DNA of 64,000 nt from Ruegeria_C sp041537925 (lineage in GTDB: Bacteria > Pseudomonadota > Alphaproteobacteria > Rhodobacterales > Rhodobacteraceae): the NCBI RefSeq assembly GCF_041537925.1, contig NZ_JBGOSH010000001.1:434001-498000 (forward strand). Direction: 5' to 3'. How positions within the stretch are numbered: the stretch's first letter is position 1; the number at the start of each line of letters is the position of its first letter. Shown piece after piece: positions 1 through 8,411 of this stretch. Made by a program: the position numbers and the translations under genes. The notes beneath the pieces were generated by a model. The model was given only the letters and a program-made list of their open reading frames with translations. It was not told where the DNA came from and did no database searches.

Positions 1-272
1 AGGAATTGATCGCCGAACAGGGCTCACTCGCCGCCCATGTCTGGAGCTTCGAGCCCGACCCGGCCTGCCTGCCCGAACCGCAAACCGCCTCCACATCGCC
101 CGAGTCACATGCGTTGTCGAAGGATCTGCGCAAACGGGGATGGAAATTTGTCGGCCCCACCACGGTATATGCGTTTATGCAGGCAATGGGCCTGGTCAAC
201 GATCACGCCGAGGGTTGCGTGATGCGGGAAAAAGCCGCCTCAAAACGGCTTTCGTTTATCAAACCGAGCTGA
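1..272 (+). CDS. tag: DNA-3-methyladenine glycosylase I, C-terminal part (5' end outside window)
   Basis: This is the last ~90 residues of a base-excision repair enzyme that removes 3-methyladenine from alkylated DNA in the cytoplasm. The reading frame is open to the window edge, so the gene is cut by the window rather than broken. The visible part has the family's C-terminal signature, RKRGWKFVGPTTVYAFMQA followed by GLVNDHAEGC; in Tag the late His and Cys of this segment belong to the structural zinc site. It ends before the aldolase gene, which converges on it. Function is assigned from family resemblance; confidence is high although the catalytic N-terminal part is not visible. Confidence 0.85.
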   Translation, partial: ELIAEQGSLAAHVWSFEPDPACLPEPQTASTSPESHALSKDLRKRGWKFVGPTTVYAFMQAMGLVNDHAEGCVMREKAASKRLSFIKPS

Positions 273-298
273 AAAAACCGCGCCCGATGGGCGCGGTT
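272..298 (-). terminator. Rho-independent terminator of the aldolase gene
   Basis: A perfect 10-bp stem (276-285 with 289-298) closes a 3-nt loop. Read on the minus strand it is followed by six T residues, so it should end transcripts from the class I aldolase gene. On the plus strand there is no T tract after the stem, so it is probably a weak terminator for tag. Confidence 0.8.
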
Positions 299-348
299 CA
301 AGCGTTTTGCGAACTGCTTAAGGCCTTACGAAGCGCCTTTGCCCCGGC

Positions 349-1236
349 TCAGACCGAAGCGCGGTAAATCTTGTCGATATTGCTACCGAGCGCGGCGTTG
401 AATTCTTCATCCGACATCTGCTTGGACAACCCTTCGGCAAGCGCCCGCGAAAAGGACGCGATCATGTTGTCATTCTGGTCCAGCAGCGCACAGGCTTCAT
501 CGGTCGAGTATCCCCCCGACAGCGCCACCACCCGTAGCACACGGGGATGCGCGGCCACCTCGGCATAGAGGTTGGCCTTGCTCGGCAGGGTCAGCTTGAG
601 CATCACTTCCTGACCTTCACCCAGCGCATCAAGGTTTTTTAGCAGTTCCACTTTCAGGATATCTTCGGCCTCGGCCTTGCTCTCAGAATGGATGTTCACT
701 TCAGGCTCGATGATCGGCACCATCCCGGCACCCAGCACCGTGCGCCCGACCTCGAACTGCTGGGCCACCACACCGGCGATGCCGTCGGCGTTTGCCTCGT
801 GGATCACCGAGCGTTCCTTGGTACCAAACACGCCCAGCGGCGCGGCCTTGGCCAGTGTATCAGCCAGACCGGGGATCGGTTTCATCATCTGAACGCCGTT
901 GGCCTGATCTTCCAACCCCTTGTCGATCTTCAGAAACGGCACCACGCCACGCTCGGACCACATGTATTCCGCAACCTTGCGGCCATCGATCTCTTCGCCC
1001 AGGGTCCGTTCGAACAGGATCGCGCCGATCACCTTTTCACGGGTGAAGTCATTGGCCAGAATGATCCGCGCGCGCATCCGCTGAATCTCGTCGAACATCT
1101 CTTCCTCCGAGCCGTATTGCGCCGCATCCACCCCGTAGAGCGCCAGCGCTTTCGGGGTCGATCCCCCGCTCTGGTCCAGCGCGGCAATGAAACCGGCACC
1201 TTTGGTCATCTGATCGCGCTGCGTTTGATTGGACAT
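349..1236 (-). CDS. fba: Class I fructose-bisphosphate aldolase
   Basis: This enzyme cleaves fructose-1,6-bisphosphate to dihydroxyacetone phosphate and glyceraldehyde-3-phosphate through a Schiff-base lysine, in cytoplasmic glycolysis and gluconeogenesis. The 295-residue protein opens with GAGFIAALDQSGGSTPKAL, the class I phosphate-binding start. VPFLKIDKG and EVMLKLTLPSK carry candidate active-site lysines, and VPIIEPEV and ALSGGYS match the later strands of the barrel. ATG at 1236 is the first start in frame and leaves a normal N-terminus. It stands alone, between a terminator downstream and the P450 gene upstream on the same strand. Transketolase and gap, acting on the same intermediates, lie 40 kb away in the window. 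Confidence 0.93.
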   Translation of the reverse strand: MSNQTQRDQMTKGAGFIAALDQSGGSTPKALALYGVDAAQYGSEEEMFDEIQRMRARIILANDFTREKVIGAILFERTLGEEIDGRKVAEYMWSERGVVPFLKIDKGLEDQANGVQMMKPIPGLADTLAKAAPLGVFGTKERSVIHEANADGIAGVVAQQFEVGRTVLGAGMVPIIEPEVNIHSESKAEAEDILKVELLKNLDALGEGQEVMLKLTLPSKANLYAEVAAHPRVLRVVALSGGYSTDEACALLDQNDNMIASFSRALAEGLSKQMSDEEFNAALGSNIDKIYRASV

Positions 1237-1305
1237 GTCACTTACCCGTCAACTTGATTCCACTTATGACCCGCATACCCGATGATATGCCGCGATGGTA
1301 GGTTG

Positions 1306-2658
1306 TTAGCGTCGGACAATCCGCAACCAGATCCCATCTTTTGCCCGCACGGTCAGATGCGCGACAGGAACCGGTGCCCGCCCCGCCACGGTTTCAAACC
1401 GGAATTGCCGCAAGAGCGTCGACAGCAGCAGCGGACCCTCGACCATCGCAAACCCCGCCCCCGGGCACACGCGCGGCCCGGCAGAGAACGGGATATAGGC
1501 TGTGCGCTGACAGGTCTTGCCGTTCTCGGTCGCCCAGCGGGCCGGGTCGAACCCGTCGGGATTGTCCCAGATCCGACTCTGCCGGTGCAGATGCCAGGGG
1601 CTGATCACAACTTGTGCGCCTGTTGGCACATCTCGGTCGCGGAACTGATGCGGACATGTCGCCTCGCGCACCATCATTGGCACCGGCGGATAAAGCCGCA
1701 GCGCCTCTCGGAACACGTCCCGACTGATCTTCAGCCGCGACAGGGCGTTGAAATCGGCGTCGGGCTCCAGCGCCTGCGCCTCGTCCGCCACCTTGTCCTG
1801 CCAGTCCGGGTAGAGCGCCAGCACGTACAGCGCCCAGGCCAGGGCCGAGGCGCTGGTCTCATGCCCGGCAAGGAAAAAGATCGCCACCTGATCCACCATC
1901 TCTTCGGTGTCGAACCGGTCACCGGTCTGCGGGTCGCGCGTGGTCATGATCTTGGTGGCCAGATCGTCCGGCGCGCTGCCCGCCTCGATCGCGCGCATCC
2001 GCTCTGACGTGAGCCGAGTGATCAGCGCCCGGATGCGCGCCGCGTTGCGCCGCGTGGCGCGGGAATGGAACCGGGGTAGCCACCGTGGCAACGGGGCAAA
2101 AGCCGCCAGATTCAGAATCGGTTGCGCCCGTTGAAAGGCGCGGAAGCGGTCAAAAACCTCAGCTGCCACTTCGTTTTCGATGGGAATGGAAAACAGCGTG
2201 CGAAAGATCACATCCGCCGCCGCATGGCTGGTCAGTGCCTCGATCTCGGTCACCTGACCGATCTGCCCCTCCAACCGTTCCGCCGCCGCCCGCGCCGCCG
2301 CCTGCATCGCCGGGAAAGTGTCGCGCAGGCGCCCGCCCTCGAAAGCGGGGTCGATGATCCGGCGCTGCCGCTTCCAGGTCTCGCCATTGGTCAGAAAGAC
2401 CGAATTGCCCAAGAGCGGGCGCAGCCCCTCACCGATACGGTCGGATTTCGGGAACTCCTCGGGGCATTCCTTCAGCACACGGGTCACCAGTTCGGGCTGG
2501 TTGATCAGAAAGGACCGGAAGAACGGCGTACGAAACTCGGCCATCCACGCGCGATAGAGCCGCTCAGGCTGCGCCGACAGGATGTCGCGGCGAAACAGGC
2601 GCAGGTAGCGCAGCAACGACACCCGGTCCGGGCGCGCGGGTGGTTTCGGCGGGTTCAT
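1306..2658 (-). CDS. Cytochrome P450
   Basis: A soluble heme monooxygenase of 450 residues. The oxygen-binding helix I motif AGHETSAS lies near residue 265, the ExxR motif (REALRLYPP) near 316, and the heme-ligand loop FSAGPRVCPGAGFAM near 390-404, with the cysteine at about 397. There is no fused reductase and no N-terminal membrane anchor, so it needs external electron donors, none of which is encoded nearby. ATG 2658 was chosen because it overlaps the stop of the upstream gene as ATGA, implying translational coupling; longer forms would run into that gene. The pairing with a membrane alpha/beta-hydrolase-like protein suggests they act on one lipophilic substrate (inference). The substrate cannot be read from sequence. 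Confidence 0.9.
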   Translation of the reverse strand: MNPPKPPARPDRVSLLRYLRLFRRDILSAQPERLYRAWMAEFRTPFFRSFLINQPELVTRVLKECPEEFPKSDRIGEGLRPLLGNSVFLTNGETWKRQRRIIDPAFEGGRLRDTFPAMQAAARAAAERLEGQIGQVTEIEALTSHAAADVIFRTLFSIPIENEVAAEVFDRFRAFQRAQPILNLAAFAPLPRWLPRFHSRATRRNAARIRALITRLTSERMRAIEAGSAPDDLATKIMTTRDPQTGDRFDTEEMVDQVAIFFLAGHETSASALAWALYVLALYPDWQDKVADEAQALEPDADFNALSRLKISRDVFREALRLYPPVPMMVREATCPHQFRDRDVPTGAQVVISPWHLHRQSRIWDNPDGFDPARWATENGKTCQRTAYIPFSAGPRVCPGAGFAMVEGPLLLSTLLRQFRFETVAGRAPVPVAHLTVRAKDGIWLRIVRR

Positions 2659-3881
2659 GCGGCGTCCATAGAAGTGTATTTGGACACAGGCACGTCGATG
2701 CGTGATTTCGAGGGCGCACGCGCCGCATAACGGCTGGCCAGAGTCATTGGCCCGGCGGTGATGCGAAAATAGTCGTAGTCGCCGGGGCGGTCGAAGGCAC
2801 AGAGATACTGGAAGTGCAGCCGGAAGAATCGCCAACGTAGCGCGCGCCAGCGCTCGGGGCTGAGCGTCTGGGTGAAGGCCGCCGAAAAGACCAGCGGCCA
2901 GCGCTTGCCTGCGCGGGCCACTCCGCTCACCGTCACCGGATCGCAGAGCGCAAAGGCGCAGCCATCACCGGGGGCCGAGACATCGATCCAGGCCAGCGCG
3001 TCACTGGTGCTGAGCGCGTGCAGATCACGGCGCAGCCGCTGTGCGCGCGGCAGAAAGGACACCATCGGCACCACCTGCCCCAGCGACAGGAACCCCAGCG
3101 CCGGACCGTCTTTGGGCAGATTCCCCGCGCGGATCAGATCAGCCAGCACCGACACGCCCAGATGCGCGCCGGAAGAGTGGCCAACCACCAGAACTTCGTC
3201 CACATCGCTGTGCAGCGCCGCGTCGATCTGGTCTCGGAACTCGGCCAACCGCACCTCCAGCGCTGGCGGATTGGCACCGCGCAGCTGCGCCGAATAGGCA
3301 TAGTCATGCATCAGGTAATAGGCGAAGAACCGGCCATCCCGCGCCCGGAACCAGCGCAACAGGACAGTGCATGCAAACAGCGCTGCAACAGCGCCGACCA
3401 GCGAGGCTATCCCGAGCGGCAGAAGCGCCATGGTGCAAAACACCAGCCAGCCCAGACCCACCGCCAACAGCAATTGCCCCAGCAACATCACCACCGGATA
3501 GAGCGCCGCGATCACCGGCCCTTTGCGCAGCCGCATCAGCCGCCAGAGCGCACCCGAAGATATATATATCCACGCCGTCCGCAGCATCTGCAGATAGGCC
3601 TCCGGGATCGAGTTCGACATGCTGTCACGCACGATATCGGACCAAACCAGCACCTCGACGTCTGCCTCGATCCGCTGCCCGTCCTGCACCGAGCGCACAT
3701 GCCAACCATAGGGCCCGGTCCCGGTCTTTGCGCTCAGGTCGATCTCATAGCCGGAAATCGTGGCCTGCGCGGCGCCTTCCTTGCGATAAAGTTCGCGGTA
3801 ACGGCGCGGATGAATGGGGTCATAGCCGGGGATGTAGAACACCCGGCGACGGAAGATCTCATCTGGCCTGTTGCTGCTCAT
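2655..3881 (-). CDS. Membrane protein with alpha/beta-hydrolase-like GHSSG motif
   Basis: The 408-residue protein has an N-terminal soluble part starting near RRRVFYIPGYDP, two or three membrane segments at about 122-175, and a C-terminal part with DEVLVVGHSSGAHLG. GHSSG (234-238) is the nucleophile elbow of serine hydrolases of the alpha/beta fold. The IPGYDP stretch near the start resembles the first strand and oxyanion region of such enzymes, so the membrane hairpin may be an insert inside a split hydrolase fold. Clear Asp and His partners cannot be fixed by eye. It is coupled by a 4-bp overlap to the P450. A lipase/esterase role is plausible; the exact reaction is unknown. Confidence 0.75.
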   Translation of the reverse strand: MSSNRPDEIFRRRVFYIPGYDPIHPRRYRELYRKEGAAQATISGYEIDLSAKTGTGPYGWHVRSVQDGQRIEADVEVLVWSDIVRDSMSNSIPEAYLQMLRTAWIYISSGALWRLMRLRKGPVIAALYPVVMLLGQLLLAVGLGWLVFCTMALLPLGIASLVGAVAALFACTVLLRWFRARDGRFFAYYLMHDYAYSAQLRGANPPALEVRLAEFRDQIDAALHSDVDEVLVVGHSSGAHLGVSVLADLIRAGNLPKDGPALGFLSLGQVVPMVSFLPRAQRLRRDLHALSTSDALAWIDVSAPGDGCAFALCDPVTVSGVARAGKRWPLVFSAAFTQTLSPERWRALRWRFFRLHFQYLCAFDRPGDYDYFRITAGPMTLASRYAARAPSKSRIDVPVSKYTSMDAA

Positions 3882-3957
3882 TCCTGCCCTCTTGGGGTCA
3901 ACCTAGCGCAGCGAACCGGCAAGAGTAAGGCCCTGAAAGGGCATCCGCTTTCGCGGT

Positions 3958-4710
3958 TCAGCCCAGCAATGCGAGCCCCGGGAACGCCTCGAGCAGCCAG
4001 TAGGAGAAATCCGAGAACCCGCCGGTCAGCATCAACAACCCGATGGTCCAGAGCAGCAGCCCCATGATCCGCTCGATCCGGTCCATATGCCGTTTCATCC
4101 AGCCCATCACGCCTTTCAGCCGCGGCAGGAAGGCCGCCACCAGCAGAAACGGAATACCCAGCCCCAGCGCATAGATCGCCAACAGCACCGTACCGCGCGT
4201 CAGCGACCCTTCCGAGGCCGCCATGGACAGGATCGCACCCAGCTGCGGCCCGATGCAGGGCGTCCAACCAAAGGCAAAGGCCAGCCCCAGCACATATGCC
4301 CCGAAGGAACTGCCGCCCCGGTCACCCACGTCGATTCGTGCCTCGCGGTCGAGAAACCCGATCCGGTAGACACCGACGAAATGTGCGCCAAACACCATCA
4401 CGATCAGGCCCGCGATCAGGTTCAGCGTATCCTGATGCTGCAGAAACACGGTTCCGATCGCCGAGGCGGTAAAGCCCAGAAACAGGAAAACGGTAGACAG
4501 CCCCAGCACAAAGAACAATGCGGGCAGCATCACCTTGTTGCGCCCTTCACTCTCTTCGTTCAAATCGGTGACCGACACGCCGCTCATGTAAGCCAGATAG
4601 GGCGGCACGATGGGCAGCACGCAGGGCGACAGAAAGCTGATCACCCCCGCAACAAGGGCAATCGTCATCGCCGGAATCAGGCTGGCGTCTATGATGGAAA
4701 ACTCGAACAT
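3958..4710 (-). CDS. ccdA: Cytochrome c biogenesis protein CcdA
   Basis: An inner-membrane thiol-disulfide transporter that carries electrons from cytoplasmic thioredoxin to periplasmic proteins, for example for heme attachment in cytochrome c maturation. The 250-residue protein has about six membrane helices and the paired redox cysteines of the family: C30 in SFLSPCVLPIVPP and C152 in GWTPCIGPQLG. The ATG at 4710 gives the standard N-terminus. A GTG at 4761 would add 17 residues, but its purine-rich motif lies too close to be a good ribosome site. It is divergent from tusA, and the other cytochrome c maturation genes (ccmE, F, H) are at 20-24 kb. Confidence is high for the family. Confidence 0.92.
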   Translation of the reverse strand: MFEFSIIDASLIPAMTIALVAGVISFLSPCVLPIVPPYLAYMSGVSVTDLNEESEGRNKVMLPALFFVLGLSTVFLFLGFTASAIGTVFLQHQDTLNLIAGLIVMVFGAHFVGVYRIGFLDREARIDVGDRGGSSFGAYVLGLAFAFGWTPCIGPQLGAILSMAASEGSLTRGTVLLAIYALGLGIPFLLVAAFLPRLKGVMGWMKRHMDRIERIMGLLLWTIGLLMLTGGFSDFSYWLLEAFPGLALLG

Positions 4711-4814
4711 AGCAGTCACATAGGCGATCTTTGCAGCGAGGTCACGGCGCCAATGGGTCACATCCTTGTGGTGATATTCTGGACACGGGCCGCGCGGCGC
4801 AATAAGTGGCCCTC

Positions 4815-5048
4815 ATGAGCGAAGACACAGATACGCTGGACGCGCTGGGGCTGCTCTGCCCTTTGCCCGTCCTGAAGGCCCGCAAACGGCTTAAATCCCT
4901 GCCCCAGGGGGCCATGCTGCGCCTGCTGGCGGATGACCCCGCCGCGGTGGTGGACGTCCCGCATTTCTGCGCCGAGGCCGGGCATGCGCTGATCTCGCAA
5001 AGCGAGGCACCCGACCATCAGATTTACGTGATCCGCAAGGGCGGATGA
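4815..5048 (+). CDS. tusA: TusA-family sulfurtransferase
   Basis: A small cytoplasmic sulfur carrier of 77 residues. The defining CPxP motif is present as LLCPLPVLKARKRL, with the sulfur-carrying cysteine at residue 15. TusA-like proteins pass persulfide sulfur to tRNA thiolation, molybdenum cofactor or other sulfur pathways; which one applies is not visible. ATG 4815 is preferred over a GTG three codons upstream because it gives the usual spacing to the CPxP motif. It is divergent from ccdA and ends at a terminator shared with rne. Confidence 0.88.
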   Translation: MSEDTDTLDALGLLCPLPVLKARKRLKSLPQGAMLRLLADDPAAVVDVPHFCAEAGHALISQSEAPDHQIYVIRKGG

Positions 5049-5077
5049 AAAAGGCGGGTTCCTAGAACCCGCCTTTT
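5049..5077. terminator. Bidirectional terminator between tusA and rne
   Basis: A 13-bp perfect stem with a 3-nt loop (5062-5064) lies between the convergent tusA and rne stops. It has A residues on its left arm and T residues on its right arm, so it can act on both strands. Confidence 0.85.
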
Positions 5078-5084
5078 GCATGTG

Positions 5085-7982
5085 TCAGCTTCCCAGCGAC
5101 CACCAGCCGCGCCGCTTGGGCTTGGCTGGTTTCGCCTCGGGCTCTGGCGTTTCTGCCACCGATTCCAGTACCGGCTCTGCCGCAGGTTCGGGTGCCGGTT
5201 CGGCAGTCTCTTCCGCAACGGGCGCAGGCGCAGATTCCGGTTCCGGCGCGGCGGCTGATTCAGATACGGCCTCGGGGGCGGCTTCGGACACCGCCTCGGG
5301 CGCCGCAACAGCAACTTCAGTGACCGTCTCGCCAGCAGGAGCTTCGGCAGCCTCCGCTATAGGTGCTTCTGCTCCGGACGCTTCCGGTGCCACAACAGCT
5401 TCTGCATCGACCTTCTTGGTAGCGCGTTTGCGGGTTCGGCGCTTGGGCTTCTCGATCTCGGCGCTGTCGCTTTCAGCGATCTCAGCCGGGGCGGCCTCAG
5501 TTGCAGGGTCTTCACCGGCAATCTCAGGCGTATCGGCATCTGCACTGGGCTCTGAGGGCTCCGAGGCGTCCTGCGCGTCATCCTCAGTCTTTTTCTTCCG
5601 GCTGCGCGACCTGCGGGTCCGCTTCGGCTTGGCGGTTTCCTCGGCATCGGCAGGTTCAGCGGGCGCCTCGGCGTCCTGTCCTGCGTCTGCCGCCTCGGCA
5701 TCCGTCTCTGCGCCTGACTCCTGCGCCTCGGTGGTTTCTGCCCCGTCCTCGGACCGGTTGCCCTTCCGCTTGCGCCGACGACGGCGTTTGCGTTTGGGCT
5801 TGTCCTCGCTCGCGACATCAACGCTCTCGGCCTCGGGCGGCACGTCGGCTTCCGCAGGTGCCTCGGCCTCATCGGCGTCGATCTGATCCATCAGCGAGGT
5901 GTCCACCGACACAACGGGCGCGGTCACTTCGGCCACGATGCGCGTCGCTGTCTTGAACTTCTCGATCGAGAAATCCGGGCTGACCAGATGGATGTCGCCC
6001 TCGACCCGGACCGACAGCCCGTAGCGCGCCTCGATCTGGGCGATATGCTCGCGTTTCTGGTTCATCAGGAAGTTGGCGATGTTGACCGGGCAGCGCACAA
6101 GAACCTCGCGGGTGCGGCGGCGCGTGCCCTCTTCTTCGACCTGGCGCAGGATGGTAAGCGCCATGTTGTCGTCGGAGCGGATCAGACCGGTGCCGTGGCA
6201 TGACGGGCAAGGCTGCGTCGTCGCCTCGATCATGCCGGGGCGCAGGCGCTGGCGGCTCATCTCCATCAGGCCAAAGCCCGAGATGCGGCCCACCTGAATG
6301 CGCGCGCGGTCGGTCTTGAGCCGGTCCTTCATGCGCTTTTCGACGGCCGCATTGTTCTTGCGCTCGTCCATGTCGATGAAGTCGATCACGATCAGACCGG
6401 CCAGATCGCGCAAACGCAACTGGCGCGCCACCTCATCAGAGGCCTCAAGGTTGGTCTTGAGAGCGGTTTCCTCGATCGAGGCCTCTTTCGTGGCCCGGCC
6501 GGAGTTCACGTCGATCGCCACCAGTGCCTCGGTCACGCCGATCACGATGTAGCCGCCGGATTTCAGCTGCACCACCGGGTTGAACATGCCCGCCAGATAG
6601 GTTTCCACCTGATAGCGAGCAAAGAGCGGCAGCGCGTCCTCATACCGCTGCACGTTCTTGGCATGGCTCGGCATGATCATCTTCATGAAGTCCTTGGCGA
6701 TGCGATATCCCGCCTCGCCCTCGACCAGCACCTCGTCGATGTCGCGGTTATAGAGATCGCGGATCGACCGTTTGATCAGGTCGCCCTCTTCATAAATCTT
6801 CGCGGGCGCGATGGATTTCAGCGTCAACTCGCGTATCTGTTCCCACAGACGCTGGAGGTATTCGTAGTCGCGCCGGATCTCGGCCTTGGTGCGTTTCGCA
6901 CCTGCTGTGCGCACGATCAGACCGGCGCCTGAAGGCACATCAATTTCGGCAGCGATGTCCTTGAGTTTCTTACGATCCGTGGCGTTGGTGATCTTCCGAC
7001 TAATGCCGCCGCCTCGCGCGGTGTTGGGCATCAGAACGCAATAGCGGCCTGCCAGCGACAGATAGGTCGTCAGAGCGGCACCCTTGTTGCCACGCTCTTC
7101 CTTGACCACCTGCACCAGCATGACCTGGCGCACCTTGACCACTTCCTGGATCTTGTAACGGCGCGGACGCGGTTTGCGCGGCGGGCGGATATCCTCGCTG
7201 TCATCGTCATCCGCAACGGATTCGATGCTCTCATCCTTCTTGGACGCGTCCGAGCCTTTGGCCTTTGGCGTGTCCTCGTCCTCGCTCTCGTCCTGGTCCG
7301 CAGCCGCCGGATCGGCGTCGGGCTCCGTCACCTCTGCTTCATCCGTAGCCTCGTCAGCCGCTGTTGCGGCCTCTTCGGTCTCGGCAGCGTTTGCGGCGGC
7401 GCTATCGCCTTCTGCGGCCACTGCTGCCTCAGCCTCACCCTCGGCGACAGGCTCTTCAACCGGGGTCTCGGCAACGGTTTCCATCGGCGAGCTGCCTTCG
7501 GCCACCGGGTCGCCCTCGTCTGCACTGGGCTCGTCGCTCAGATCGATGGTTTCCATCCCGCCGATCTCGACCTCTTTGCTCTCGACGGCATCCTCGGTCA
7601 CCACATCCTCGGCTTTTGTCTTGGACCGCGACCGGCGACGCGGCTTCGCGGCACGGGCCACCTCTGCCTCATCGCGAGCACGCAGCGCATCGGCATAGGC
7701 ACGCTCTTCCTCCATCAGCGCCTCGCGGTCGGCGACGGGGATCTGGTAGTAATCGGGATGTATCTCGGAAAACGCCAGGAACCCATGGCGGTTGCCGCCA
7801 TAGTCCACAAAGGCAGCCTGCAGCGAGGGTTCGACCCGCGTTACCTTGGCGAGATAGATGTTGCCGGCAAGCTGCCGGCGGTTTTCGGCCTCGAAATCAA
7901 ATTCCTCGACCTTGTTTCCGTCAACCACCACGACGCGGGTCTCTTCCGCGTGGGTGGCATCGATAAGCATTTTCTTTCCCAT
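5085..7982 (-). CDS. rne: Ribonuclease E/G family endoribonuclease
   Basis: The single-strand-specific endoribonuclease that starts mRNA decay and processes rRNA and tRNA, and usually scaffolds the degradosome. Of 965 residues, the N-terminus MGKKMLIDATHAEETRVVV is typical. An S1-like domain is split by a long acidic/Ala-rich insert (about 85-275) before it resumes at RRYKIQEVVKVRQVML. The catalytic DNase I-like region has VAIDVNSGRAT and IDFIDMDERKNN with the metal-binding aspartates, and CPSCHGTG is the zinc-link. The last ~270 residues are low-complexity acid/Ala blocks alternating with Arg/Lys-rich patches, typical of a disordered RNA- and partner-binding scaffold. ATG 7982 is chosen because AAGGA lies 5 nt upstream. 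The leader is long and structured, fitting autoregulation. Confidence 0.95.
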   Translation of the reverse strand: MGKKMLIDATHAEETRVVVVDGNKVEEFDFEAENRRQLAGNIYLAKVTRVEPSLQAAFVDYGGNRHGFLAFSEIHPDYYQIPVADREALMEEERAYADALRARDEAEVARAAKPRRRSRSKTKAEDVVTEDAVESKEVEIGGMETIDLSDEPSADEGDPVAEGSSPMETVAETPVEEPVAEGEAEAAVAAEGDSAAANAAETEEAATAADEATDEAEVTEPDADPAAADQDESEDEDTPKAKGSDASKKDESIESVADDDDSEDIRPPRKPRPRRYKIQEVVKVRQVMLVQVVKEERGNKGAALTTYLSLAGRYCVLMPNTARGGGISRKITNATDRKKLKDIAAEIDVPSGAGLIVRTAGAKRTKAEIRRDYEYLQRLWEQIRELTLKSIAPAKIYEEGDLIKRSIRDLYNRDIDEVLVEGEAGYRIAKDFMKMIMPSHAKNVQRYEDALPLFARYQVETYLAGMFNPVVQLKSGGYIVIGVTEALVAIDVNSGRATKEASIEETALKTNLEASDEVARQLRLRDLAGLIVIDFIDMDERKNNAAVEKRMKDRLKTDRARIQVGRISGFGLMEMSRQRLRPGMIEATTQPCPSCHGTGLIRSDDNMALTILRQVEEEGTRRRTREVLVRCPVNIANFLMNQKREHIAQIEARYGLSVRVEGDIHLVSPDFSIEKFKTATRIVAEVTAPVVSVDTSLMDQIDADEAEAPAEADVPPEAESVDVASEDKPKRKRRRRRKRKGNRSEDGAETTEAQESGAETDAEAADAGQDAEAPAEPADAEETAKPKRTRRSRSRKKKTEDDAQDASEPSEPSADADTPEIAGEDPATEAAPAEIAESDSAEIEKPKRRTRKRATKKVDAEAVVAPEASGAEAPIAEAAEAPAGETVTEVAVAAPEAVSEAAPEAVSESAAAPEPESAPAPVAEETAEPAPEPAAEPVLESVAETPEPEAKPAKPKRRGWWSLGS

Positions 7983-8411
7983 GTTTCCTTGGTGCACCGC
8001 GCCAAAGGCACGCGTCGCCCGAAACCAGGCGGTCCGGCATGTCTTGGGGGGTGTCTTGTCAGGGCGATTTCAGACGCAGCGCGGCAGGGTCCGGCCAACT
8101 GGCCCCCTGCCCGATCTCTCAATCCTTGCGCGCGCGTCATCGCGGTTCTTCTCCGACAGACGCGGGGGTTCCGCCGCCTGCCCACTTATTTCCATTCCTC
8201 CGACGTATCGGGGGAAGGCACTCCACTGCCCCTCATGAGGAGCAACAATCGGTCTGCGATGTCCTGCAGGTATATCGTCCGGCCTGGCCAAAGCAGCGAA
8301 TCTCTCAGCGGGGTTTAGGGACCAAAATCGCGATCCGACCCGTTCCAACACCATAAAGGGATGCATGTGGAGAATACAATGGGCAATCCACCCTGCAGCG
8401 CCTCTGCCCGT
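7983..8411 (-). promoter_or_regulatory. Long rne leader region with strong hairpin
   Basis: No credible gene fills these ~430 bases upstream of rne. A compound hairpin at 8083-8111 pairs GGCAGGG (8083-8089) with CCCTGCC (8105-8111) and, inside it, GGCCA (8093-8097) with TGGCC (8100-8104), leaving a 3-nt bulge. It has no T tract, so it is not an ordinary terminator. It lies about 100 nt upstream of the rne start, as expected for a 5' UTR element. Enterobacterial rne is known to be feedback-controlled through its leader; the same role here is inference. No clear promoter was identified. Confidence 0.45.

Noticed and set aside
5080..5886. A Ser/Ala-rich 268-codon frame opposite the RNase E C-terminus
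   Set aside because: Its composition is what the Glu/Ala-rich rne tail gives when read on the other strand.
8070..8366. A 98-codon minus-strand frame in the rne leader
   Set aside because: Proline/arginine-rich with no domain or good ribosome site; it runs through the leader hairpin. Treated as non-coding leader.
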